A stretch of DNA of 64,000 nucleotides from Paraburkholderia panacisoli (GTDB lineage Bacteria > Pseudomonadota > Gammaproteobacteria > Burkholderiales > Burkholderiaceae). Shown here in pieces: positions 26,294 through 34,160 of the stretch. Within the stretch, counting starts at the first letter, position 1. Each line of letters starts with the position of its first letter. The DNA lies in the NCBI RefSeq assembly GCF_008369935.1, contig NZ_VTUZ01000049.1:1-64000 (forward strand). The letters run 5' to 3'. A program made the position numbers and the translations under genes. Below the pieces are notes generated by a model. It made no database searches, was not told the DNA's origin, and was given only the letters and a program-made list of their open reading frames with translations.

Positions 26294-26310
26294 TTATCTT
26301 CATGCGATAA
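26294..26310. promoter_or_regulatory. Candidate IclR operator before iclR gene
   Basis: TTATCTTCATGCGATAA is an inverted repeat (ATTATC/GATAAT arms with a seven-base gap when extended one base each side). It resembles the crotonase promoter site at 19859. It lies 33 bases before the GTG start, consistent with autoregulation. Confidence 0.5.
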
Positions 26311-26343
26311 TCTTGTTCTGTCATAACAATCGCTATCTCCACC

Positions 26344-27189
26344 GTGACAACCGCGAAGCCAAAAACCGCGCTCAAAAAGAAAACTGCCTCGGCGGATGTG
26401 CCGGAGGCGGCCGCCGATCCGACCGCGTCGTCGCTGTATGTGCAGTCGGTGGAGAAGGCGATGACCGTGCTGACCGCTTTCGACGGCAGCAAGCGGCAGT
26501 TGTCGCTGTCGGAAATCGCGGCGCTCACGGGCTTCGACATGAGCGCGACGCAGCGCTTCACGTACACGCTCGCCGCGCTCGGCTATCTGTTCAAGGACCC
26601 CGACAGCCGCAAGTACGAGCTCTCTCCGAAGCTGCTCGACTTCACCTACCACTATCTAACCTCGAACGAACTGGTGAGCCGCGCCACGCCCTATCTGCAG
26701 CAACTCGGCTCGGAAACGGAAGAGGCCACCAATCTGACCGTGCTCGACGACACGGACATCGTGTTCGTGCTGCGGATCGTGAGCCGCAACGTGTTCAACG
26801 CGCACGTGATCACCGGCTCGCGTCTGCCTGCGTATTGCACGGCGCCGGGGCTCGCGATTCTCGCGACCTTCGGCGACGGTGAGATCGACGATATCCTGGC
26901 GCGCACGAATCTGGTCGCCTATACATCGGCGACCGTGCACCAGCCGCGCAAGATCAAGGAACGCATCGCGCAGATTCGCAAGCAAGGCTATGCGCACACC
27001 GAAGACGAGTATTTCGTCAGCGACATCTCGACCGCGGCTGCCATCACGAACGCACATGGGCGCGCGGTGGGCGCGGTCAACATTGCGGTTGCGCGGCCGC
27101 GCTGGCAGGCGGATCGCGACGAACGGCGTTTCGCGGATCTGGTGATATCGACAGCGTCGGCCATCTCTTCGCGGCGAAGAGCCGAATAA
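26344..27189 (+). CDS. IclR family transcriptional regulator
   Basis: The 281-residue regulator starts with GTG. A Lys/Ala-rich leader of ~30 residues precedes the winged helix 'SVEKAMTVLTAFDGSKRQLSLSEIAALTGFDMSATQRFTYTLAALGYL'. The effector domain follows ('EEATNLTVLDDTDIVFVLRIV', 'GSRLPAYCTAPGLAIL'). It parallels the IclR protein at 12200-13033 almost block for block. It is the last gene of the crotonase/ABC/ligase operon or a separate unit from a promoter in the 74-base gap, and probably controls that operon. Confidence 0.9.
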   Translation: MTTAKPKTALKKKTASADVPEAAADPTASSLYVQSVEKAMTVLTAFDGSKRQLSLSEIAALTGFDMSATQRFTYTLAALGYLFKDPDSRKYELSPKLLDFTYHYLTSNELVSRATPYLQQLGSETEEATNLTVLDDTDIVFVLRIVSRNVFNAHVITGSRLPAYCTAPGLAILATFGDGEIDDILARTNLVAYTSATVHQPRKIKERIAQIRKQGYAHTEDEYFVSDISTAAAITNAHGRAVGAVNIAVARPRWQADRDERRFADLVISTASAISSRRRAE

Positions 27190-27585
27190 CAAATACCGCA
27201 ATGATCGCAGTGCTAATCGCTGCGGTCGAATCGAACTCTGCGGGACGTGAGGTGCGTAGTCCTTGGCGAAAAGCGATTCGCGCGGTTTCGCGCCTGTGCG
27301 TGAAGCGGGGCGGGAAGAAACGCCGGCATGACGTGTTGCCGGGGCCGATGAAAAAGTATTAGGGATTTGCGTGCTGCGCGTTCGTGTCCCGGTATTGGTC
27401 ATTCGATATTGGCGAAGGCTGGATCGTTGGCGCAGCCGCCTTATGTATACACCAGGTCTACGAATAAAAGTCGCCCGCTTGCGCATCGCAGCAATCGCTG
27501 CGGCGAACGCCGTTTCACGCATCCCTCAAATTCGAGAAGCGGTCTATCATGGTAGAAACAGCATTCATCAGCGCAGGAGCAAACC
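27190..27585. other. Intergenic stretch, no supported gene
   Basis: Nearly 400 bases contain overlapping short ORFs with Arg-rich, unconserved-looking products. No tRNA-like fold or T-tailed hairpin was recognised. The end of this interval must carry the promoter of the small gene at 27586. Confidence 0.4.
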
Positions 27586-27771
27586 ATGCCCTCCAACCCA
27601 TCCGCTGAGCCGACTGACAAGCCTCTCGACCCCGCGCAGAACCCCTCCGGCACGACCGGCCAGTCCCAATCACAGCGATCGCAAAAGCCGGCAGAAGGCG
27701 ACCTTCCCAACGCCGATGCGGCAGAGCCCGTACCTCATGAGCATCTCCCACCGCGAAGCGACGACAACTGA
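27586..27771 (+). CDS. Small Pro/Ser/Gln-rich protein
   Basis: This 61-residue, low-complexity, soluble protein (PSAEPTDKPLDPAQNPSGTT...) has no membrane helix or known domain. The ribosome site is good: GGAG seven bases before the ATG. Similar short disordered proteins are common in Burkholderia relatives, from memory only. Its role is unknown. The next gene is a universal stress protein 159 bases away. Confidence 0.6.
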   Translation: MPSNPSAEPTDKPLDPAQNPSGTTGQSQSQRSQKPAEGDLPNADAAEPVPHEHLPPRSDDN

Positions 27772-27930
27772 TTTAACGCCGCCCGGATCGACGTCGTTCG
27801 CAACGAGCCGCGCGGCGCATCCGCGAGACGGATGGTCGCGCATGCTTTCCCGCGCCGCCGCCGCGAAGTCGACGAACGCTCGCGGTTTCAATCAAGACAT
27901 GGTCCGGTTTGAACCGCACAGGAGCACATC

Positions 27931-28416
27931 ATGCAAAACGTGCTGGTAGGTTATGACGGGTCGCCATCCGCGCGACATGCCGTTACGTTCGCGGTCGATC
28001 TCGCGAAGCGCTTCGACGCGCACTTGTGTGTGCTCGTCGTGGCGCGCGCGCCGGACTGGGGCGCCATAGAGCTGGAAAGAAAGGAACTGGTCGATCTCGA
28101 ATTGCGGCATGCCAACGAGATCCTCGACGACGTCAAGGCGAAGCTCGCCTCGAATGGTGAGCACCCGGAATTCGATATCGTGATCGGGCAGCCCGCGAAG
28201 GAGATCGTGCTCTACGCGGAGCGGAAAGGTATCGATCATCTTGTCGTCGGCCATCGCGGTCATACGCCGTTCGATCGCTGGCTGATCGGCTCGGTCGCGC
28301 GTCAGGTCCTCGCGTACGCACCGTGCGCGGTCACCATCGTGCGCGATCCGTCTATGATGAAAAAGCGCCACGCGAAGGATGAGCAAGAGTCGCCGGATGA
28401 AGCGCCGTTGGTGTGA
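27931..28416 (+). CDS. Universal stress protein (UspA family)
   Basis: The 161-residue protein has a UspA fold: 'NVLVGYDGSPSARHAVTFAVDLAKRFDAHLCVLVV' at the N-terminus. The ATP-binding signature follows, with G-H-R-G, nine residues, then G-S ('GHRGHTPFDRWLIGSVARQV'), so it is of the ATP-binding type. A short charged tail extends beyond the domain. AGGAG precedes the ATG. Such proteins support survival under stress or starvation; a specific trigger cannot be read here. Confidence 0.92.
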   Translation: MQNVLVGYDGSPSARHAVTFAVDLAKRFDAHLCVLVVARAPDWGAIELERKELVDLELRHANEILDDVKAKLASNGEHPEFDIVIGQPAKEIVLYAERKGIDHLVVGHRGHTPFDRWLIGSVARQVLAYAPCAVTIVRDPSMMKKRHAKDEQESPDEAPLV

Positions 28417-28509
28417 GTGAAGGCCAGGCAGCATCGAAGGCTGTGAACTCGGTGACGCCGCTGATGGCGGAACAGGCGGGTGACTTGTAGACCAAGGAAG
28501 CAACGCGGC

Positions 28510-28905
28510 TCACCGGCGCGTCGCCTTCGAGTGACCTACGCTGTGTGGTGGAATCAGGCGCCAGGTGAGCAACACCAGCAATGCGAAAACAACGTACGCA
28601 AGTGTGAACACCCACGCCGGCAAATCGTAGTAAAGCAGGCGGCTCACCCAGCGCTGAATGAAGCCTTGTTGCTCCAGCGAACCGGTACGCAACCAGTCCT
28701 CCAGCACCGTCAACGGACACGCGATACCAACCAGCGACAGCGTCGACACGATAACAATCGCCAGCAGATGCGCGAGCCGGAAAAGCCGGTCGCGTATCCA
28801 GTCCCAGCCGAGACCGGCGCCCGTCCAGATCGCGACAAGCCCGCATACGATAAAAAACGCAAGCAGCGCATGCACGATCAGCACTGCATTGGCTAGCCAG
28901 ATCAT
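28510..28905 (-). CDS. DUF2784 membrane protein
   Basis: The 131-residue protein has four hydrophobic segments. Its DUF2784 landmarks are 'LANAVLIVHALLAFFIVCGLVAIW', 'NxxFRLAHLLAI' replaced by 'DRLFRLAHLLAI', 'CPLTVLEDWLR', and 'WVSRLLYYDLPAWVFTLAYVVFALLV'. The family is a small inner-membrane protein of unknown role. The gene converges on the stress-protein gene 93 bases away. Confidence 0.85.
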   Translation of the reverse strand: MIWLANAVLIVHALLAFFIVCGLVAIWTGAGLGWDWIRDRLFRLAHLLAIVIVSTLSLVGIACPLTVLEDWLRTGSLEQQGFIQRWVSRLLYYDLPAWVFTLAYVVFALLVLLTWRLIPPHSVGHSKATRR

Positions 28906-28975
28906 GATCGGTATTCCCGCGACCGGCTTCGCTGCGCCTTCGATTGAATCAAACAGGTTTGAGCTTGCCCAACGA

Positions 28976-29158
28976 TCACTCCGCCGCCGGGCAGTCCGAA
29001 TCGAATGGGGGTTGCGCGACTTGAGGCTGGGCTTCCCGCTCCATCAGCGTGCGCGCCATTCGCCAATATTCGTCGGCGCAGCCTTCGAGGCTGCCGTCCA
29101 GTTGCCAAAGCAGGAATGCACACTCACGGATTCGTTCTGCCAATGACGGCTCGGGCAT
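28976..29158 (-). CDS. Small DUF2934-like protein
   Basis: The 60-residue protein has the DUF2934 pattern: 'LAERIRECAFLLWQLDGSLEGCADEYWRMARTLMERE' fits the helix-turn-helix-like I-R-x-x-A-x-x-L-W...G...W-x-x-A arrangement. It has no membrane helix. GGGAG lies eight bases before the ATG. Function is unknown. Confidence 0.65.
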   Translation of the reverse strand: MPEPSLAERIRECAFLLWQLDGSLEGCADEYWRMARTLMEREAQPQVAQPPFDSDCPAAE

Positions 29159-29264
29159 GTCTTCGTCTCCCTATCGAAGGAGTACTCGCGAAAGCCCCGA
29201 GAACCCCATGTAGTGACTCGTGATTATCGACGGGCGACCGCGACGGGCGCTCCGTCACGCACCG

Positions 29265-29423
29265 TCAGCGCCGGTCGCGCATCACTTCCCAGCAATCGCG
29301 ATGGTCCATCCGTTTCAGGTGCCTTCGACGCATCCACTCGCGCCAATAGTGACTGGCAACCAGCAGCACGGCAGCGGTCAGCCCGCACAGACCCACCGTG
29401 ATTCCTATCCCCGATTCGCCCAC
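29265..29423 (-). CDS. Small single-pass membrane protein, GTG start
   Basis: A 52-residue product starts at GTG 29423 with AAGGAG six bases upstream. It reads as one transmembrane helix (about 6-24, GIGITVGLCGLTAAVLLVAS) followed by an Arg-rich cytoplasmic tail (REWMRRRHLKRMDHRD). The positive-inside pattern and ribosome site make it a credible gene despite its size. It lies between two other short leftward genes. Function is unknown. Confidence 0.6.
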   Translation of the reverse strand: MGESGIGITVGLCGLTAAVLLVASHYWREWMRRRHLKRMDHRDCWEVMRDRR

Positions 29424-29463
29424 GGCACACTCCTTGACTGTGAAAGAGATCAGGCGATACGTG

Positions 29464-29670
29464 TCAGTCGTCGTTGAGGATGCGAGCGGCGGCGTTCAGA
29501 AACATCTCGCCGTCATGCGTGATGAGAGGACGTTGCCGTCCGGAAGCGAGTTGTTCCAGCGTGACGAGCTGGCGGTCCAGAAGCGCTTCAAGATCCGCAC
29601 CGTCCAGACTCGGCAGATCCGGCGCATCCTTGAGTAGCATGAGAGTCGCGAATTCATGTGGACTGAGCAT
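29464..29670 (-). CDS. Small conserved hypothetical protein
   Basis: The 68-residue soluble protein ('LSPHEFATLMLLKDAP...LEALLDRQLVTLEQLASG') is predicted helical and winged-helix-like, ending 'ITHDGEMFLNAAARIL'. AGGAG lies six bases before the ATG. I recall similar short proteins from Burkholderia genomes, without a known function. Confidence 0.65.
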   Translation of the reverse strand: MLSPHEFATLMLLKDAPDLPSLDGADLEALLDRQLVTLEQLASGRQRPLITHDGEMFLNAAARILNDD

Positions 29671-30102
29671 CTCCGTCTCCTGGCTGGGCTTGCTGCTTCG
29701 CGGGGAATCCGATCCGTTGGCCTCGCGTCGCGAGCAGGATCAGGTCGGGGATGGCTGCTGCGCAATGTCACCGCTGCAAGCGGATGGCATGTCGCGAGCC
29801 AACGCAGCCATCTTAATGCTCACGCGCTCAAAAGATCAATATGTGGGAAAAGCTTTTTTGAGATATTTACGGGATCACTAGAAATATTTGCGGGATCACT
29901 GCGAAGCCATCGCAGTGCAGCATGATGCGTCGACTGTCGAGCATGCACTGCTTCGCGCGACACGTCGAAGAGCGCACAGACTTCATGCGGCTCATAACAC
30001 TCCTGATGAAAATCCTGGCAGCGCTTCCACGCACTAGCCTGCATACTCGAAAGTGAGGCCCGGATGCCGGGCGCTGTGATCGACACCTGAAGGAGACACA
30101 CG
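29671..30102. other. Intergenic stretch with a short tandem repeat
   Basis: This 430-base divergent spacer lies between small leftward genes and the amidohydrolase. It contains two copies of an ATATTT(A/G)CGGGATCACT unit. No coding sequence is supported. The promoter of the amidohydrolase must lie here. Confidence 0.5.
29863..29900. repeat. Near-perfect 17-base direct repeat, 21-base period
   Basis: ATATTTACGGGATCACT at 29863-29879 and ATATTTGCGGGATCACT at 29884-29900 differ at one base. The period is two helical turns, suitable for a tandem regulator site upstream of the amidohydrolase gene. Confidence 0.55.
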
Positions 30103-31356
30103 TTGACTAGCTTTCTATTACGTAACGGCGCGCTTCTCGATCCTACTCGTCCTGATCTGCTGGAAGGCTACGAAGTCCTCATCGAGGATGGCTTCGTGCG
30201 CGAAGTGTCCGACCGGCCGATCAAGAGCAGCAACGCGCACGTGATCGACGTCAAAGGCAAAACGATCATGCCGGGTCTGATCGATCTGCATGTGCATGTC
30301 GTCGCCATCGAGTTCAATCTGCCGCGCGTGGCGACACTGCCCAATGTGCTCGTTACGCTGCGCGCCGTGCCGATCATGCGCGCGATGCTGCGCCGCGGCT
30401 TCACCACCGTGCGCGACGCGGGCGGTGCAGGGCATCCATTCAAGCAGGCGGTCGAGTCGGGACTCGTCGAAGGGCCGCGTCTTTTCGTCTCGGGCCGCGC
30501 GTTGAGCCAGACCGGCGGTCACGCCGATCCGCGCGCCCGCTCCGACTACCTGCCGCCCGATTCGCCGTGCGGATGCTGCGTGCGCGTGGGCGCGCTCGGT
30601 CGCGTGGCGGACGGCGTCGATGCTGTGCGCCGCGCGGTGCGCGAGGAACTGCAGATGGGCGCCGACCAGATCAAGATCATGGCGTCTGGCGGCGTTGCTT
30701 CGCCGACCGATCCGGTCGGTGCATTCGGCTACTCGGAAGACGAGATTCGCGCGATCGTCGCGGAAGCGCAGGGGCGCGGCACCTACGTGCTTGCTCATGC
30801 CTATACGCCGGCGGCAATCGCGCGCGCGGTACGTTGTGGCGTGCGCACGATCGAACACGGCAATCTGATCGACGATGAAACCGCGCGCCTCGTCGCGGAG
30901 CACGGCGCGTATGTCGTGCCGACGCTCGTCACCTACGACGCCCTTGCAAGCGAAGGCGAGAAATACGGACTGCCGCCGGAAAGCATTGCGAAGATCGAGG
31001 ACGTGCATGGCGCCGGTATGCAGTCGATCGAAATCATGAAGCGCGCCGGGGTGAAGATGGGCTTCGGCACGGATCTGCTCGGCGAGGCGCAGCGTCTGCA
31101 AAGCGACGAGTTCCGGCTTCTGGCCGAAGTGCTGTCGCCGGCCGAGGTGATCGCGAGCGCGACCGTCGTTGGCGCGGAAATACTCGGCAAGCAGGACAAG
31201 CTCGGCAGGATCATGCCGGGTGCCCATGCCGATGTGCTGGTGGTCGACGGCAATCCGCTGAAATCGGTCGATTGCCTGTTAGGTCAGGGCGAGCATATTC
31301 CGCTGGTGATGAAGGATGGCCGGCTGTTCGTCAACGACCTCGAACGTGCTGCGTGA
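30103..31356 (+). CDS. Metal-dependent amidohydrolase (imidazolonepropionase/prolidase-like)
   Basis: The 417-residue barrel enzyme has the first metal pair His63-x-His65 (DLHVHV), Lys191 in QIKIMASGG as the probable carboxylated metal bridge, His232 (AHAYTP), His252 (EHGN) and Asp324 (GFGTDLLG). All metal ligands of a binuclear amidohydrolase are present. Similar enzymes are labelled Xaa-Pro dipeptidases or cyclic-amide hydrolases; the substrate is unknown. The start is TTG, supported by AGGAG seven bases upstream and by the family's N-terminus (LLRNGALLD). An MFS transporter gene follows in the same operon and may import the substrate. Confidence 0.92.
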   Translation: MTSFLLRNGALLDPTRPDLLEGYEVLIEDGFVREVSDRPIKSSNAHVIDVKGKTIMPGLIDLHVHVVAIEFNLPRVATLPNVLVTLRAVPIMRAMLRRGFTTVRDAGGAGHPFKQAVESGLVEGPRLFVSGRALSQTGGHADPRARSDYLPPDSPCGCCVRVGALGRVADGVDAVRRAVREELQMGADQIKIMASGGVASPTDPVGAFGYSEDEIRAIVAEAQGRGTYVLAHAYTPAAIARAVRCGVRTIEHGNLIDDETARLVAEHGAYVVPTLVTYDALASEGEKYGLPPESIAKIEDVHGAGMQSIEIMKRAGVKMGFGTDLLGEAQRLQSDEFRLLAEVLSPAEVIASATVVGAEILGKQDKLGRIMPGAHADVLVVDGNPLKSVDCLLGQGEHIPLVMKDGRLFVNDLERAA

Positions 31357-31418
31357 ATCACGCTTGAATGTATGGCGCTGCGTACGTAGCGCCCCACCAT
31401 CCCTATCGGAGCCTGTAC

Positions 31419-32789
31419 ATGTCGATGATTGCCGCTCGCATCGAGCGCTTGCCGTTTTCAGGTTTTCACCGCCGTCTGCTGTTGATGGGTGGCCTCGGCT
31501 ACACCTTCGATGCGATGGACGCCGCGGTGCTCGCATTCCTGCTGCCGGTGCTGCGCGTGCAATGGGGGCTGACGAGCGTGCAGACGGGCGTGCTGGGCAG
31601 CGGCACGTTCATGGGCTACTTCTTTGGCGCGATGCTCGCGGGCATGCTCGGCGATATCATCGGCCGGCGCAAGGTGATGATGTATGCGCTCGTGATTTAC
31701 TGCGTCGCGTCGCTTGCCAGCGCGGTCGCCAATGACTGGGGCTTTTTTCTCGCGACACGCATTGTCGCAGGCTTGGGCACGGGCGCCGAAAGCGCGATTG
31801 TCGCGCCGTTTCTCTCGGAGTTCGTGGCGCGCCGGTATCGCGGGAGTTTCACCGGCAGCCTCGCGGGGTTCTTCTCGTTCGGCTTCGTGGCGGCCGCGCT
31901 GCTCGGGTATCTGGTGATTCCGCTCGCACCCAATGCATGGCGGGCGGTGATGGTCATCACTGCGCTCCCTATTGTGATGCTGCTCTGGTGGCGGCGCGCG
32001 TTGCCCGAATCGCCGCGCTGGCTCGAGGCGCGCGACCGGCACGCGGAGGCCGATGCGGTCGTGTCGCGGATGGAGTCCGAGGTGATGCGAGCGGGCGTGC
32101 AGCTGGAACCGCTGTCTTCCGTGCGGGAGGGAGCCGTGCCTCTTGCGGCGGGACGGGCGTCGGTGGTCGCGAATGTCAAGGCGTTGTGGACCTCGAAGCT
32201 CGCGCGCATCACGGCGATGACGTGGCTAATGTGGCTTTCCATCACGTTCAGCTACTACGCGTTTTTCACGTGGATTCCCGGCTTGCTGGTTCAGAACGGC
32301 ATGACGATCACGAAAAGCTTTTCGTATTCGCTCGTGATCTACATCGCGCAAATACCGGGCTACTTTTCGGGCGCATGGCTCAACGAGAAGATCGGCCGGC
32401 AGGCGACGATCGCGTCATACATGATCCTCGGCGGCGTATCGGCGCTTGGGCTCGCGTTGACGGGCACCGATGCGGGCATCATGGTCTCGGGGATTCTGTT
32501 GTCGTTCTTCATGAACGGCACCTATGCCGGCGTTTATGCCTATACGCCGGAGGTCTTTCCCACCGACGTGCGCGCAACGGGTACGGGGCTCGCTTCGTCG
32601 ATTGGAAGGCTGGGTGCGATTGCCGCGCCTATTCTCGTCGGGTATGTTTATCCGCTGCTGGGGTTTGGCGGAGTGTTCGGCGCGACGACTCTCGTGTTGC
32701 TGACCGGTGCGCTGGCCGTGGTGCTGATGGGGGTGCCGACGCGTGGCAGGTCGCTTGAGGATATTGCGGCGGGGCAGGTCGAGGGTTGA
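31419..32789 (+). CDS. MFS transporter (sugar-porter/NiaP-like)
   Basis: The 456-residue carrier has 12 predicted helices. The motif-A loop is 'GMLGDIIGRRKVMM', the central marker is 'LPESPRWLEARDR', and the second-half loop is 'WLNEKIGRQATIA'; 'YTPEVFPTDVRATG' is typical of sugar/acid porters. It lies 62 bases after the amidohydrolase and probably imports that enzyme's substrate. The ATG at 31419 is preceded by GGAG; the upstream in-frame ATG at 31368 lacks a good site. A terminator-like hairpin ends the operon at 32961-32988. Confidence 0.92.
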   Translation: MSMIAARIERLPFSGFHRRLLLMGGLGYTFDAMDAAVLAFLLPVLRVQWGLTSVQTGVLGSGTFMGYFFGAMLAGMLGDIIGRRKVMMYALVIYCVASLASAVANDWGFFLATRIVAGLGTGAESAIVAPFLSEFVARRYRGSFTGSLAGFFSFGFVAAALLGYLVIPLAPNAWRAVMVITALPIVMLLWWRRALPESPRWLEARDRHAEADAVVSRMESEVMRAGVQLEPLSSVREGAVPLAAGRASVVANVKALWTSKLARITAMTWLMWLSITFSYYAFFTWIPGLLVQNGMTITKSFSYSLVIYIAQIPGYFSGAWLNEKIGRQATIASYMILGGVSALGLALTGTDAGIMVSGILLSFFMNGTYAGVYAYTPEVFPTDVRATGTGLASSIGRLGAIAAPILVGYVYPLLGFGGVFGATTLVLLTGALAVVLMGVPTRGRSLEDIAAGQVEG

Positions 32790-32960
32790 TCCGGTGCCGT
32801 GACTGCTACGAAATGGGCACGCGCATTGCCGTGCCCAACTCAAACGGCAACCCGCAGTGGCGGGCTGTCGCCTGGTTTCGCAAATTGCTAATGCACTGAT
32901 CACGTCGGCCGCTGAGACTATCGCCCGGAACAGCGACCGCTCGATGACTTCGTCTCCAAT

Positions 32961-32988
32961 CGGTGCGCGTGATGCGCGCACCGTTTTT
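32961..32988 (+). terminator. Rho-independent terminator of amidohydrolase/MFS operon
   Basis: CGGTGCGCG and CGCGCACCG form a perfect nine-base stem around a TGATG loop, followed by TTTTT. It points rightward and overlaps the last base of the convergent DUF993 gene. Confidence 0.8.
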
Positions 32989-34160
32989 CAGTTGTCGATA
33001 CCCGCGGCGACGCTGAGAAATTCGCTCATACGACGGCGCGCCAGTTCGGGGCGAATCAGCACGCCCGCGAGATCCGCTTTCCGGAATACCGCCGCGTAGT
33101 GCGCGACCGATCGCGCCGACTGCATCCCGCCCGCCATCGAAAAGTGCCGTTGATGGCCATTGAGCCACGCGAGAAACACGACGCCGGCCTTGTAATACTG
33201 CGTAGGCGCGGCGAAGAGTTCGCGCGACAGTGCCACAGTCGGGTCGATAAGCTGGCGATACGCATCCGCGTCGCCGGTCGCGAGCTTTGCCAGTGCACGC
33301 GATGCAACCGGCGCAATTGGATCGAAGATGCCGAGCAGCGCGTGCGAATGTCCGGTGCTGTCGCCGGCGATGAGTTCGCCATAGTTGTAGTCGTCGCCTG
33401 TAAACATCACGACGCCCTCGGGCAACTGCGACCTGAGCTGACGTTCATACTCCGCGTTGAGCAGCGAAATCTTGATGCCCTCGATTTTGTCCCGATGAAG
33501 CCGGATGATGTCGAGCACGGTCGCCATCGCCGTCGCCACGTCGCGGCTGCCCCAGTAGCCCGCAAGCGACGCGTCGAACGCTTCGCCCAGCCAATGCAGC
33601 ACGACCTTGTTGCGCGACGCGGAGATGACGGCGTCATAGACGCGCTTGTAGTCGTCGGCGGAACGCGCCGTCGCGCACAGCGCGCGGCTCGCCATCATGA
33701 TCGGCCGGCCACCCGCCGATTCGATCACCTCGAACTGCTCCTGATAGCCTCCAACGATGTCGGAAAGCGTATGACGGCGGCCGCCATCGAGATGATCGGT
33801 GCCCGCGCCACACGCCAGGTCCGCGCCGGGAATGCCGCGCGCGTGCGCGATGCTGCGGCGGATCAACTCGGCAGCGGTCGGCCAGCCGATGCCCATCCCG
33901 CGCTGCGCGGTATCCATCGCCTCGGCCACCTTGAATCCCAACCCATAGAGATAGCTGCGAAATGCCAGCGTGGCGTCCCAGTCGACTTGCGGCGTATCGC
34001 GCCACGGCTCATAGGCACGTGAAGGATCGACGACGACATGTGCCGCCGCATACGCGATGCGGTTAAACGTCGGCGCGGTGGACGGCGGAACCTGTTCGTC
34101 CCGCTGCTGCATCGTGTATGGCAGGACTGATCCTTCCGGTGTCGGCAGATTGATCTTCAT
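32988..34160 (-). CDS. DUF993 family protein (DapA-like barrel)
   Basis: The 390-residue protein has DUF993 hallmarks: the opening 'INLPTPEGSVLPYTM', 'GADLACGAGTDHL', 'VVLHWLGEAFDASLAGYWGS', 'IEGIKISLLNAEYE' and 'FTGDDYNYGELI'. The family is distantly related to dihydrodipicolinate synthase; Lys in GIKISL corresponds by position to a Schiff-base lysine, an inference. AGAGGA lies six bases before the ATG. It is the last gene of the LacI-controlled operon, and its first 98 bases overlap the 3' end of the GMC dehydrogenase gene. Probable role: aldol-type cleavage of a pathway intermediate. Confidence 0.87.
   Translation of the reverse strand: MKINLPTPEGSVLPYTMQQRDEQVPPSTAPTFNRIAYAAAHVVVDPSRAYEPWRDTPQVDWDATLAFRSYLYGLGFKVAEAMDTAQRGMGIGWPTAAELIRRSIAHARGIPGADLACGAGTDHLDGGRRHTLSDIVGGYQEQFEVIESAGGRPIMMASRALCATARSADDYKRVYDAVISASRNKVVLHWLGEAFDASLAGYWGSRDVATAMATVLDIIRLHRDKIEGIKISLLNAEYERQLRSQLPEGVVMFTGDDYNYGELIAGDSTGHSHALLGIFDPIAPVASRALAKLATGDADAYRQLIDPTVALSRELFAAPTQYYKAGVVFLAWLNGHQRHFSMAGGMQSARSVAHYAAVFRKADLAGVLIRPELARRRMSEFLSVAAGIDN

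Noticed and set aside
27371..27949. Rightward 192-residue ORF overlapping the small gene at 27586
   Set aside because: Pro/Arg-rich frame-shadow product; the 27586 frame has the better ribosome site and ends properly.
29820..30101. Leftward 93-residue ORF in the spacer before the amidohydrolase
   Set aside because: Its tail simply translates the tandem DNA repeat; no ribosome site or homologous family seen.
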